Source of the DNA: Casuarina equisetifolia
Lineage: Eukaryota; Streptophyta; Magnoliopsida; Fagales; Casuarinaceae
DNA: 64,000 bases
Direction of reading: 5' to 3'
Assembly (NCBI GenBank): GCA_028551475.1
Contig: CM052362.1
Span: 6,757,354-6,821,353, forward strand
This document shows positions 1 through 10,736 of the stretch, piece by piece. The number at the start of each line of letters is the position of its first letter. The first letter of the stretch is position 1. Both the position numbers and the translations under genes were made by a program. The notes beneath the pieces were generated by a model that saw only the letters and a program-made list of their open reading frames with translations, did not search any database and was not told the origin of the DNA.

Positions 1-714
1 TTTTGCTTTGTTGTAATGGATGACGTCTAATTATTCTTTTCTGTAATTGACTAGCCTGATAGGCTTTTATTCTTTTACTTGTATAAGTTGTATAGACATC
101 TAACTACTTCAATAAGTGTGAATAGCAATACAGCTAAGCCTTCCCGCATTCAAAAATTCTCTTGTTGTTTGCTACTTGCCTACAATCAACGCACTTAGTT
201 GATTTCGTCCTTTCCATCCATCTCACTGAAGTTCGCAACAGAAACTGAATAAGAAATTATTAGATGAGTTTTTGCAACGAGTAGTATTTTTAGAGACACG
301 CAAAGTGATTCACTCTTATGTTTACCACGTAATTCTAACAGTTATGGTAGCACCTTTGTTTCGGATTTTTTGGGTAAATGGAATGGATGAGGGAGTGAAG
401 TGTTGAATCTCAGACCTTTTGGTACCAAGCGGCGTGACTGCCAGCTGATGCACGCGTCTTTCAGCTTGTTTTGCATATGATTAGGCGGAAAACGAAAAAG
501 AATGCAGTCCTAAAATGAAATGCATGCTTAATATGCTTTTTCTAAACTTTCGAAAGCCCTTAGATATGCCAACTTATTCTACGAACATGTCTTTCCACTT
601 ATTCATATCATTACATAGTCTACATTGTTGTGATCAAAAGGAGTCGATAGACCACTTATTTAATGGAAACTCTCTCAGAGCATGGATATTTATAGGACCT
701 AGCATGGAAAGCTC
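1..714. other. 3' flank of PR-1-like locus, part of an inverted duplication
   Basis: No gene seen. The stretch around 160-280 (tract with GATTTCGTCCTTTCCATC) is the reverse complement of sequence at about 33410-33530 and again near 46800-46890, each lying downstream of a plus-strand PR-1 locus. It is therefore the 3' flank of the PR-1 locus at 715-1170, carried in inverted orientation. Confidence 0.6.
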
Positions 715-1170
715 TTAGTAAGGTCGCTGCCCGACAATGTTTCCTCGGGGATCATAGTTGCAGCTTATGATCGTGCCTCCATTGTTGCACCTCACTTTAG
801 CACAGCCCAAACGGACATAGTTGCGCCAAACCACTTGAGTATAGTGACGGCACTCCCCACCAACACATGAGTTAAGAGTTGTAATTATACTTGGGCTTTT
901 CTCCACCCACAAGTTCACTGCGGGAGTGCCTGTGAGGTCACCGCTGCTCCATGCAAGGTTCTCGCCATAAGGACAACCAGAGTGCACAAGTTTGCAATTG
1001 CCCTTCAGCTTATTGGCGTAGTTCATAGCATAAGCCGCCAGGTTAGCATCCCACTTGATTGAGCCAACACGCACCTTTTCGAGAGCTGCGTTGTGAGGAT
1101 TTAGGTAACCTTTAGGCGAGTTTTGGGCACAGGAGAGATTGGCCAAGGTTAAGGCCAGAAAACAGACCAT
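715..1170 (-). CDS. PR-1-like protein with altered start and compensated frameshift
   Basis: PR-1 (CAP superfamily) secreted protein, 151 aa from the first in-frame ATG at 1170. Its relatives at 32554, 44638 and 48212 start with a MGSS-type peptide; here about 30 bp around that ATG are missing, so the signal peptide is shortened to about 15 residues ending LSCAQ. Visible are HNAA, PYGENLA and CRHYTQVVW, and a C-terminus [11 protein letters not shown] of CAPE type. A 1-bp deletion near 901-906 and a 1-bp insertion within 871-876 replace about eleven residues (usually [11 protein letters not shown]) by [11 protein letters not shown] and then restore frame. Other unusual changes are R to L in HNAAR and G to C before PYGEN. 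The frame is open to the stop, but with these changes it may be a decaying gene. An ORF can be extended to 1185 only from a TTG codon. Confidence 0.7.
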   Translation of the reverse strand: MVCFLALTLANLSCAQNSPKGYLNPHNAALEKVRVGSIKWDANLAAYAMNYANKLKGNCKLVHSGCPYGENLAWSSGDLTGTPAVNLWVEKSPSIITTLNSCVGGECRHYTQVVWRNYVRLGCAKVRCNNGGTIISCNYDPRGNIVGQRPY

Positions 1171-1230
1171 TCCTACTGAAAGCAAAGCAAAAGGTGGGGT
1201 GGATGATAAAACTGGAGCATGAATGAAGGG

Positions 1231-1238
1231 TATAAATA
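1231..1238 (-). promoter_or_regulatory. TATA box of the 715-1170 locus
   Basis: TATAAATA (read TATTTATA on the minus strand), about 60 bp upstream of the ATG at 1170. The same TATTTATACCC context precedes the related loci at 32554, 44638 and 48212. Confidence 0.55.
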
Positions 1239-3689
1239 GGTGTAAGAAAAGGAGAAATTGGGATAGGCCAGAGTGAGCAACGTAATTTCTCCCTGTATTC
1301 CCTTACTTTCTGTACCACTAAATTGTTACATTTATAGATTGCAAACCTAGCTAATAAAGGAAATATATTTACAGAATAATCACAATATATTGAGCATAAT
1401 CTTAGGGCTCAATATGGTAATATAGTAGGTAAGGTTTCTATGCATTAACAATAAGGATATAGAGTCAAGATTTCATAAAAGTTTTATTGTAATTTTACCA
1501 GGTGTAGCCACCTTTATACGTGCCTAAGTTTTGTAGTGCTCCATTAGTCCCATAGACTTCCGTGCTGATTTCCTTCAAGAGAATGAATATTTCTTTTTCC
1601 TTGGGCGCATGCACATTCTAGGTCTTTGATTTTTTTTTTTTTTTGAAGTAAAATATTATATATATTGATGATTAATACAAGATAGTTAAGGGCAATGCTC
1701 CTATGATGAGACTATATATAATATTTTGTCAAATGAAAAGTGGGTTCATCAAGTTTTTATGCATGCTGAATATTCAAATTTTTAATTATTTTGGGATTCT
1801 TTTTACACAATAAAACCTATCACTTAGAAGCCTTTTCATGGGTTCTAGAATTACATATTCCGAACATTCAATAATTCTAAAATTCTTGTCATTCCTTTCA
1901 TTCCAAATGATAACACAAAAGATGCAAACATAAATTTAAGTATACATGTCTTAAAACTTTTCTTTTTTATATGGTGAAGGAACAATCTAATCCTTAAAAG
2001 CCATAATAGGTATAATGGTATTACATTAAGTAATATATCTAATTGCACCTAGATTATAATTGAGTATAGACATTCTAGATCTTTGATTGTTGATAGTTGA
2101 GATTCTATGAGTTCTTCCATCAATTTATCTTATTTCTCTTTTCAATTTATTTTTTGTTCTATCCTCTAACACTAAATATCTTGTTTCAATTTATCACTTA
2201 CTCACTAGATTTTGTTTTTGTAAATTGCGGGAAATACTCTATACAATAAAAAGTCAATGAAAAGTCTATCCTAGTGCTTGCTACAAGATATTCCTTATTA
2301 TTACAACAAAGTTTTCAAATCATGGACCAACATGAAGTATGGATCTAGGCAGCCTAAGTAATCCTTGATTTTTAATCCATTTACGAAATATTGAGTACCA
2401 AACATAAAAAGAAAATTTGGAATTCCATTTTACTACAATAATAATATAATAAGTTTGAAAATTGTTCTTATAACTTCTTGAGATGCAAAATTATTGATTA
2501 AATTGGTTTTTCTCTAACAAATTATTGGTTTTACTTCCATTTTAATTGCAACTTTTAGGTAAAATGCTAACACAACTTGCTTTTATGTGGCTGGTTTCAA
2601 AACCTACGACCCAAAGAAAAGTTGGTGAAACCTAAACCACAACCTTCTTTCGATTCCTCTTCAGTTGAAAATCTAAAAGCCATATGTAATTGATCAAAGA
2701 GAAGACATGGGTGAGGAAGTATTTATGAGCTTGAAGGATTACTTGATGTGCAAACTCCAGCTTCAAAACTGCAAGGACATCCAAGTATTTGGAGAAATCA
2801 AATGGATAGTAGTCTTCATAAACGCTTATTATTTCAAAACTTCAAGGCAATGCAAGTTGGTGTCTTTTCATATTTAAACTAAGTTTCTAATGACCTCCTT
2901 AATAATATAAGCCAAAAACTTCACATTTCAATAGATTTATGCTAATATAGAACAACAACTTTTATCTTAGATAAATTATAATAGTGTGCTATATTCTTAA
3001 GTTTTTGTACTAATTCATTCTTCAATAAATAAACTTACAGATTCATAAAAAAAAAATAACAATAACTTTATACAACTTATTTAACATGTAACAATAGACT
3101 AGCCCAACCCTAACAACTTTATTAGAGCAAAATGCTCTAGACCAACCAATCTAGAGTTCCAAACATTTGAAAATCTCACATTAGAAGATAAAATCTTTTA
3201 GGTGAAGTTTAAAATTTAAAAAAAAAAAAACAATCCTTTGAGCTAGCTTTCATTAGGAATTTTAAGTTTTCTAATATAATATTGAAACCTAAGTAAAATC
3301 TGCTTCATCCATGTAATCTTGAGCCCAATAACACTTGGTATGCAAAAAGTATATATAGGATGAAATTCCTAATAAAATTCTTTAGGTGAAGTTAACATAA
3401 AACAAGAAAGAAAGTACCCCTCAATTTTTGAACTAGCTTTTAGACTTTCTAAAACTCCATTCCCTTTAATCAAGCACAAGAAAAGGGAAAAGGGAAAAAA
3501 AAAATTGACAATAGACTAAGTGGTATTCCACGTTGTCTGCTGTCTATCTTCGGGTTGCATTATTTAGTAGTGTTCCAAATCGTCCGCTTTCTCTCTTCAA
3601 AGTCTTATCTTAACTTTCCAAAGTCTAAACGATAAGCATTTCCACTTCTTCCTTATGATGACTGATTTTTTTCTTCTATGTCGAAGAAT
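1239..3689. repeat. Upstream flank, inverted copy of 42.0-44.6 kb and 31.9-32.5 kb
   Basis: No confident gene. Read on the minus strand, 1500-1640 matches 32310-32420, 2400-2640 matches 31990-32210 and 42990-43900, 2690-2870 matches 42760-42950, and 3510-3650 matches 42015-42150. The 2707-2870 segment and its copy both read as a short peptide containing GEKVFISL/GEEVFMSL and EIKWIVVFIN, which may be a relic exon of an unknown gene. About 600 bp at 1640-2230 has no partner that I could find. Confidence 0.6.
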
Positions 3690-3694
3690 TTATG

Positions 3695-4091
3695 TGAAAG
3701 AAACGGAGAAAACGACAGTGGCCAGAATTTCACAATTCCGGTGAAGGTAAATACGAAACCCTAAAAGCTGTGTTTTTGTGGATGAAAATTCCCGATAATT
3801 TTCATTGATAATCGATGTACAATATGTATATTGCTTTACAGAATTTACCGAATCAAAACTTTACAAAATAAGATCAAAGCTTTACAAAATGAAATCAACC
3901 AAGTAAGGCAAGAAATCTTCGACGACGGCGGAGAGGATTCTGAACACGGCGCTGGTTGGAGCTGGGTGCGACGCAGGTCGAGAGATCCAGCCGGATCGCC
4001 CATCCCTACACAGGTCAAGGCTTACGTGGCTGGATTGCTGAGGTGGAAGGGCCACGTAGCGCTGACGTGGCTTGGTAGGCATCCTTTAACA
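3695..4091. mobile_element. Solo LTR (397 bp) with TTATG target duplication
   Basis: The segment begins TGAAAG and ends TTTAACA (TG...CA termini) and is flanked by the 5-bp direct repeat TTATG at 3690-3694 and 4092-4096. The inverted homologous locus at about 41955-41975 lacks it: there the two flanks (GTCGAAGAATTT and CTAAATTTGTAGGC) are almost joined. No internal retrotransposon sequence is present, so a solo LTR left by LTR-LTR recombination is the simplest reading. The family is not identified. Open frames across it are incidental. Confidence 0.6.
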
Positions 4092-4096
4092 TTATG

Positions 4097-5022
4097 GCCT
4101 AAATTTGTAGGCTACTCATTCCCTTGTATTATCTTATCTTCCTTCATTTGAAGTGGTCAGTAGAATTAGCAAATTGCACATAAATTTAAAAGAGGAAGAG
4201 AGCAAAGTTAGACTAATCTCCGTCTCTGTGTTTGCAGTATTATGCAGAATCTAAAAAGAACAACCGCCGGTAACACTCCCCTTGGACATAGATCTAGTTG
4301 CCACGCCCTCCGGGGAACAACAAAATAAGATTGAATGGAAGCTCCTTTGGAGCGGGTTCCGAGTTCCACAAGTTGGGACTTTTTTTCTGTAAATAACGTA
4401 TGAGACTCAAAGACCATGAAGGTTGTCACAACAAAAGCATATCTTTTCTACTCTTTATTTAAAACAATTGGAAATTTTTATATTTCATAAGCATTTCTGA
4501 CTTCTGATGACGGGAAGTTTCTTATCAATTTCCTCCCACTTGACATTATTGTAAAGAACTTTAACTTTGAAACACCCAATTACCTTTAAAGAAGAAGCAA
4601 AAGTCCAAAGAAGAAAGGGGGTCGTTGGGTTGGGGGGGAAGGAGGGTTTGGTGGGGACGGCCTCCAAATTGCTGGTTTTCTCAAGTTGTTGATATTTCTA
4701 ATTGGTATAAGAAATTATAAAGCCCCAAACTGTGTATTAGATCTTCAGCCAGCCAAGGTTTACCCTAACTCTTTGCCATCTCTTCTCTTTCTTTAGTCAT
4801 TAGTGCCTCAATCAAGTTCATGGTAGGCATTGTTTAAATAAACCTGTAGACTTGTCCTCATTTATCTTTATTTTCTTCTCTGCAAAGTGGCAAGTAATGA
4901 TTTCTTGTTCTTTCTAAACCAGTATATATTATCCCATTTATTAGTTGAATCTCATAGCTAGTCAAACACGTAGAACCCTAATCGTTAAAAGCGTGGATGT
5001 GTGTTGGGCTTGCCCACGTGGT
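4097..5022. repeat. Inverted copy of 33.65-34.44 kb and of the retrotransposon's empty target site
   Basis: 4100-4205 is the reverse complement of the two flanks of the chromovirus at 36526-41908, joined without the element; the unfilled target TTTGA/TCAAA is at 4147-4151. 4250-4440 is the reverse complement of about 34230-34440, upstream of the intact PR-1 gene at 34600, and 4780-5020 of about 33650-33930. The PR-1 gene expected between these two segments is absent, so it was deleted here or never present. Confidence 0.6.

Positions 5023-5060
<38 letters not shown>
5023..5060. repeat. 38-bp G homopolymer
   Basis: An uninterrupted run of G. Its exact length is unreliable in most sequencing chemistries. 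The apparent polyproline and polyglycine frames across it are artefacts. Confidence 0.9.
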
Positions 5061-5063
<3 letters not shown>

Positions 5064-5273
5064 TGGACGTTAAACCATTTAGAAGAATTTTGAACCAGTC
5101 TTTGGATGATGGGTTGGTCCAGCAGGCAATTATGGAGCTCTCTCCAAGAACCACACCCTATTATACTACTGGGGTTGGCCGAAAAATAGATTCTCAGGCT
5201 CCCATTCTTTAATTTCCAAGCAATCAACATTCCCTACGCCATAATATTCTCCTTCTGCTCATTTCTATTCCAA

Positions 5274-5493
5274 CAGATTGGAAATTTCGTAGTACTACAG
5301 ATCATAGGAAATTAAAGCTCAAACTCTAAAAAGTCAAGAAGTATCAATGAACAAGAAGAATAAGCAATAAAATTCGTAATAAACAGATTGGAAATTTCGT
5401 AGTACTACAGATCATAGGAAATTAAAGCTCAAACTCTAAAAAGTCAAGAAGTATCAATGAACAAGAAGTATAAGCAATAAAATTCATAATAAA
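5274..5493. repeat. Tandem duplication, 2 x 110 bp
   Basis: Two adjacent copies of a 110-bp unit beginning CAGATTGGAAATTTCG (5274 and 5384) differ at two positions (GAA/GTA and CGT/CAT), suggesting a recent duplication. No gene overlaps it. Confidence 0.9.
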
Positions 5494-6341
5494 CAGGGGC
5501 AGCCGGTGTGACTATGTTATGCATGTGGGTTGCTTGACTAAAAATTCAAACGGCTTAAGATAAAGTTCCATGGAAAATCTTTTCACGGGTGCATGTCTTC
5601 CAATTACATGTTCAGTTCAAAGATATTAACACCAAACCCATGCTTTATCACCTCTTTGGTTGCAAGAGTTTTGGTATTGAGCGCCTAATGTTTAAAGTAT
5701 CCATTTGATTGTTTTTGCCGTTCTTTCCTATATAGTTCCTTCCGGTTCTTTCTCACTCACAAATACACAGCATATCTATTTATAAAATTGAAGGTCACAG
5801 AAATTTGAACACCTTTGGTTTCATTTTTGTTTTTGTGTATCTTGGGACCTATACATATTACATAGATAAGTTGAAAATATGAGGCATATGAAACAATTAA
5901 TATGGAAATGTAGTGTTGCTAGATGAACCGGTTAAAATGTTGATTGTCAACAATCTGATTTTCATTTTCTCAAACTAGAGATATTAAATTCTGAAACTTG
6001 AAATTTGTAATAAATAATCTCATTAAAGTGAATCAGTTGGTTGTAATCAGATTTATCGATGGTTTGGTCTCATATTGAAAATAGTTATCCGGAATAAACA
6101 TGGAGAACAAGTAACTGTAGGGTTTACCAAAAGCCTTCAAAAACCTTCTTTCATACTTGGACTAAATAATTCTTTCATCAAATGCATATATTAGCAAAAC
6201 AGGCCACTAAAAAGTACAAAGAAGACGAACTTACATCCAACGAAAGATGGATCTTTTATTTAGTTCTCATTCTGCTCTATTCTTTCTCAAACATGGCTTA
6301 TTTATATTTAGATACTGATTTGGTAGTTGAACAAGAAGCTC
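5494..6341. other. Intergenic, no gene seen
   Basis: AT-rich sequence downstream of the minus-strand PR-1 gene at 6342. I see no coding or repeat signal beyond the likely 3'-UTR and polyadenylation region of that gene at about 6240-6341. Confidence 0.5.
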
Positions 6342-6827
6342 CTAATAAGGCTTCTCCCCATTGAAGTTGCCTGGAGGATCATAGTTGCAACCGATGAATG
6401 TACCTCCACTGTTGCAACGAACTTTAGCACATCCAAGACGAACGGAGTTGCGCCAAACCACCTGAGTGTAGTGACCGCAGACTTTCCCAGCAGCGCAAGT
6501 GTTAGAGTTGTAGTCATAGTCCGCCTTCTCGTCCACCCACATCTTCACTGCATCCGTGCCCGACATGTCGCCGCTGCTCCATGCAAGGTTTTCACCGTAA
6601 GGCCCACCGGAGTGCACAAGATTGCAATCTCCGATACGTTGGTTGGCATAGTCTTGTGCATATTGAGCAACTTTGTCGTCCCATGTCAGTGGACCAACGC
6701 CCACCGCTGCACGGGCAGAATTGTGGGCATCAAGGTAGTCTTGTTGGCTATCTTGGGCAAAGGTGGGATGGACCAGCACTAAGCCTAAAAGACAAGTAAA
6801 AGCTAGTGTTATCTTGAGCAAACTCAT
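6342..6827 (-). CDS. PR1: Pathogenesis-related protein 1 (intact)
   Basis: 161-aa single-exon PR-1, a CAP-domain protein secreted to the apoplast; the family is induced in defence and binds sterols. A signal peptide (residues 1-24, hydrophobic [13 protein letters not shown]) precedes [12 protein letters not shown] residues H35 (HNSAR), E79 (PYGENLA) and H119 (HYTQVVW) are present, with six cysteines at 68, 111, 117, 133, 138 and 147. The loop before HYTQ reads [10 protein letters not shown], one residue longer than in the neighbours (CxxxECxHY) and without their glutamate. The C-terminus [11 protein letters not shown] fits the CAPE consensus. The ATG at 6827 is the only start that gives a full signal peptide. 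The nearest PR-1 gene lies 3.9 kb away on the same strand. Confidence 0.93.
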   Translation of the reverse strand: MSLLKITLAFTCLLGLVLVHPTFAQDSQQDYLDAHNSARAAVGVGPLTWDDKVAQYAQDYANQRIGDCNLVHSGGPYGENLAWSSGDMSGTDAVKMWVDEKADYDYNSNTCAAGKVCGHYTQVVWRNSVRLGCAKVRCNSGGTFIGCNYDPPGNFNGEKPY

Positions 6828-6897
6828 CTTGCGTGTAACCGAGAATGTTAAAGAAACTCTGGTTGATTGATGGGAGAATAAGGCATGATAGGACGGT

Positions 6898-6906
6898 TAT
6901 TTATAG
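6898..6906 (-). promoter_or_regulatory. TATA box of the 6342-6827 PR-1 gene
   Basis: CTATAAATA on the minus strand, about 75 bp upstream of the ATG. Confidence 0.6.
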
Positions 6907-9858
6907 GAATTCTGAGTGCAAAAGTTGGCGATGGACTTCCCAAAAATTAGTAGAACGTTGAAAAATTCAATGTGTAAAACGTTTGGGATACTAGAGAGAC
7001 AAAAAGGCCCCTTGGACCAAACAGTACGTTATCAATTTAGAAGTATGAAGACTAACCCAAATTTTAGCAACTTTGATCAGATTCGGTTCCCCGTTCATTG
7101 GCTTAATCAATGGAGTTTTTTCCGTGCTTTAGAAAGTTGAAGTCTTGGCCTTTATGTTCTAGAAATCATTATTATCCTGTGTAGAAAATTTGTTTGTTGA
7201 TATGGCCTAAACTGGAACTTCAACCTAAGATATATCGATCTCAAATTTGATTACTTCTTTCCATATTTTTCCTCTTCCTTTTGCATTCATTTTTTGTATG
7301 CACTTCTTAAGCCAAGAGCTGCTGTATCCAATTCTTTTCGTACGATCCTCATACTTAACGGACGTCCCCGTTAAATCTAGTTGACAAGTTCATGTTTGTT
7401 GTAATGGTGTCTAATATCTAAATGGAAAGAAAAGTATAGCTTTATTTATTTATTTGTTACAATCTGCAAACATTTTGCCAAAGATTTAAACCTTGTTGGT
7501 ATGGCAAGCTTAATTACTTTTGAACCGTAATATTTTTTTACGAAAAAAAATTTGAATGTCTAAAACCTACTCGTTTTAGATATTCTAATTGGGATAAATT
7601 ATAGGATTAACTTACTTTCTGGTTTCAGTGTGTAATGGAGAACTTATGAGGAATCTGTCTCCATCTTAAGAATGAAAACAGTACCTCAATGTTTTACTGT
7701 TCTGGCTTGTTCGTTTTCTATACCTTTAGCAGCCGTGCTTTGTTTTGGGCACATCTCTGACTCCACTTCCTTGTATTAGTCTTGTTCGGACGGTAGAATT
7801 CCATTTAGTTATCGTTCTTGACCCTTGAACTTGACTTTGCTCATGAATATACGTGTGCTTGATAAACTAAAATCCAAAGCTTCCTGTCACCATCCTAATA
7901 AACCTTTCATCAGTGCTTTCCTAGAAACTCTCTCGAGCACGATGCCATTCTAGAATGATTTTTGAGAGAAAAAATCGCAAGCCCTGACAATTATAATCAT
8001 CATTTACAAGAAAATATCAGTCTATTTTGCAGCCAAAATTAGCCAAGCCTTTTGAATGACTTTTCAGAGTCTCGAAGAACCTGTTACGTATGTATTCTCA
8101 ATTCTTTGGTGATCAAGCAGTTTGGCACAGCTAAAGAACTAAATGCTTGTTACACCTGCAAAGGAGGCTTGGTACGCTGTCACAAGTCAAGTGTCGTGTT
8201 AGAAAGGCAAAAAATTAGGCTCCACAGAAACAAAATCCATAGTAGAAACAGAACAATTATGGTGGGCGGTGCATCCCCTTCTATCCTGTGAATAATCATT
8301 AACTTCCAAAACGTCGTTAACTTCCTACGACGGCGTCTTTTGTCCTCAACAAAAACGTAGGCAACTGCAGAAGAACAGAAAAAGAAGTTTCTTCTTGGTC
8401 TCTTTCTTTTTGGGTCAACTGCGGTGCTTATGGAGGCATCTAGAAAGCATATGCTTGGCAGTTTGGTCGTTATCCACGACAAGAAACGGATCAAGTCTTC
8501 ATCAGTGTCCATCAATCACGGGAGACAGATTGATCATAAAACGTGGAGCTCATGAAGATGACCGCCGGCGTGGGAAACATAGCTTTTCAAAAGCCTTGGA
8601 GAACACGCAGCAAGAAAAGAAGACGGGAACGCTACTAGCAATACAACGCAATAGCGATCTCGTTGATTTTGCCATTGCAGAATCATATTGTGCAATGTGG
8701 CTACATATTTGACGTCCTCATGGACCGCAAAATCAGAGAATATGAATTTAGTACAAGATAAATCCCCCGTGATTACGCCGCATCTTTAACTCAATTCGTT
8801 TTAAAGCTGTTGCACCTTTTTCCAACCTAAAGAAGCAGAATATCTCTAGTGGCCTTTGAAATTCAATATATGTTTCATACGTCAATATAATAGCATCTAA
8901 TACTTCTTATATGTGGCTGTATTTCTCTGCTTCCAAAACGGGTTGTAAAGAGATGGACCTTTTGAGAAAGGTCCGGCCGAGGTTGCAGCAACCAGTTCCG
9001 TGTTCTAAAAGAGCCCAAATCTCAACCTGGTGTCATTATACAGTCTAGAGCACTTAATCGAGCCCCCAGCCCTAAGACATGAAAATCGAAGAATTCTCGG
9101 GTATCAAATTTAGTTCTATTTCTCATGATTAGCAACGAGACTCTAATCCAGAATGTGCACTCCCTGTGCAGGTCAACAATGTCAGCTCCTATCTGCTTTT
9201 CTGCCTTCTTTGATACTTTCAGGATTCCAGGCATAATTGATGCTATTTCGCAAGGCACTAGTAATCCAATTTGAAAGTTCGTGGAAATAGTACTATTTAT
9301 TTTCCAAAGTTAGAAAAACTGTCGTGCTGCATTAAATATTGTGTTTGAATTGACACCTAACAAAAACTTAGAGAGACCAAAGAAGACTTAAAGAATGGTG
9401 ATAAATGGACGACCAGGATCACCCTTCCTTCCGTTTAAAAAATAATGACATTTACATTTTAATATTTGGCTAATCCAAGAGGCATAGATTTGAAATCCCG
9501 CAATCTTTGCCGAAGAGATGATATAGTGAGGCTCAACAACACTCATTCTCGTTAAAAGTCAAACTTCAAAAAGTAATTGTCATTAAGAAAATTAAGTCCG
9601 ATAATATTTTTAACTCCCCTTGATTGAAGGGCACAATACGCAAGACGCCTCAAAGACGAAGACTTTTCTCCATGATGAATACATTCACTTCATTCTCATT
9701 TTGTCAACGGAATTTTTAATTCACAGACGAACAATTTAGGCTAATATTTATTTCGACGCAAAGATGGGAAAACTGAGGTCCTTAATCGAATGGATCATAT
9801 AAGGTTTTATGCCAATGATATTAGGGAAAAGTCCTTTGTAAACGTATCGTCAAATTAA
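6907..9858. other. Intergenic; possible short gene relic at about 8429-8554
   Basis: No confident gene in 2.9 kb. On the plus strand, an ATG near 8429 opens about 41 codons (MEASRKHMLG..., ending KTWSS), preceded by AACGTCGTT and CGACGGCGTCTTTTG tracts of a kind often seen near plant promoters. This could be a first exon or a relic, but I do not recognise it. The overlapping longer frames at 8180-8712 look incidental. Confidence 0.35.
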
Positions 9859-9869
9859 TTGGCAATCAA

Positions 9870-10248
9870 TGTTAACAACCTCTATAGCTCTGTGAATCGT
9901 TGCGGAACCACCAATTGAGAGGTCGGGGCAGCTCTTTGAAAAGCCGAGGGTTCGAGACACCCCTCTTCCTTCCACCCCTGATTTGAAAAACAAAAAAAGA
10001 AGGCTGATAGACTTGCATTTCATGGTCATTCTATTGGTGAACAGATTATCTTGATTGGTTATTATTTTTGCTAAGCTTATTTGTTTTAAACTTACTATTT
10101 TCTTTTTTCTCTTTATGGGCTTTATGATATATGAGTTAGGTTTATGTCCAATCCACAATTTTGATGAGGCATGATTATTACATTCAGCCTCAATTACTAA
10201 TAAAATTTGTAGGATGCTGCCCTTTTTAAAAATAAAAATAAAAAATTT
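9870..10248 (+). mobile_element. Probable tRNA-derived retroposon (SINE-like, 379 bp)
   Basis: The 379-bp segment is bounded by identical 11-bp direct repeats TTGGCAATCAA (9859-9869 and 10249-10259). It ends in an A-rich tail (TTTAAAAATAAAAATAAAAA) directly before the right repeat. Near its 5' end lie a box A-like TAGCTCTGTG (about 9884) and a box B-like GGTTCGAGAC (about 9948). The A/B spacing (about 60 bp) is longer than usual for a SINE, so the assignment rests mainly on the target duplication and tail. Confidence 0.5.
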
Positions 10249-10259
10249 TTGGCAATCAA

Positions 10260-10736
10260 CCCCAATAAAACCGATACAATTTTCTGAGCTCAAATTCTTT
10301 TAGAAATGATAGTGTTTTCTAAAAGATAAGGATAGTGTCGGGTGAGTTCTTGTAGATGGGCTTGAGACGATGTTTACTTCTTCCATTTCTGCATCAATTC
10401 CTTTCTAACTTTTATGCTTAACGGAGGATGGAGATAGAGATGAAGAACAGCCAACCTTAGATTTGCTTCTCCATTTTTCTCCATTAATAGAAGAAGAAAG
10501 CTCAACCATGCACAGAATAATATAAATAAATAAATAAACAACGAAACTAGTACATTTGAATGTTTGATTGTAGGAAATAGGGACAAATATCTCCTCAATC
10601 ATTCTCTAATCATACACAATGGACGTCCGTCAGAATCATATCTAAAGAACATCTCTTTTATTTTTTTCTTCTCCTCTCTTGAAAAGGTACTTATAGATTC
10701 TAGTGGGCAAATGCTCATATGTAATGAAAAAGCCAT
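10260..10736. other. Intergenic 3' flank
   Basis: AT-rich sequence downstream of the 10737-11216 gene. No coding signal that I trust. Confidence 0.5.

Noticed and set aside
715-1185. Start at 1185 for the 715 locus, at 21929 for the X gene and at 34576 for the 34600 gene
   Set aside because: These upstream starts are TTG codons; the first ATG codons (1170, 21923, 34600) are used instead.
3831-4151. 106-codon frame with KALQNEINQVRQEIF coiled-coil look
   Set aside because: Lies in the solo LTR and crosses its end into flanking DNA.
4985-5230. Frames encoding polyproline or polyglycine
   Set aside because: Created by the G homopolymer at 5023-5060.
9850-10293. 147-codon minus-strand frame
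   Set aside because: Spans the SINE-like retroposon and both target repeats; low-complexity lysine/phenylalanine content.
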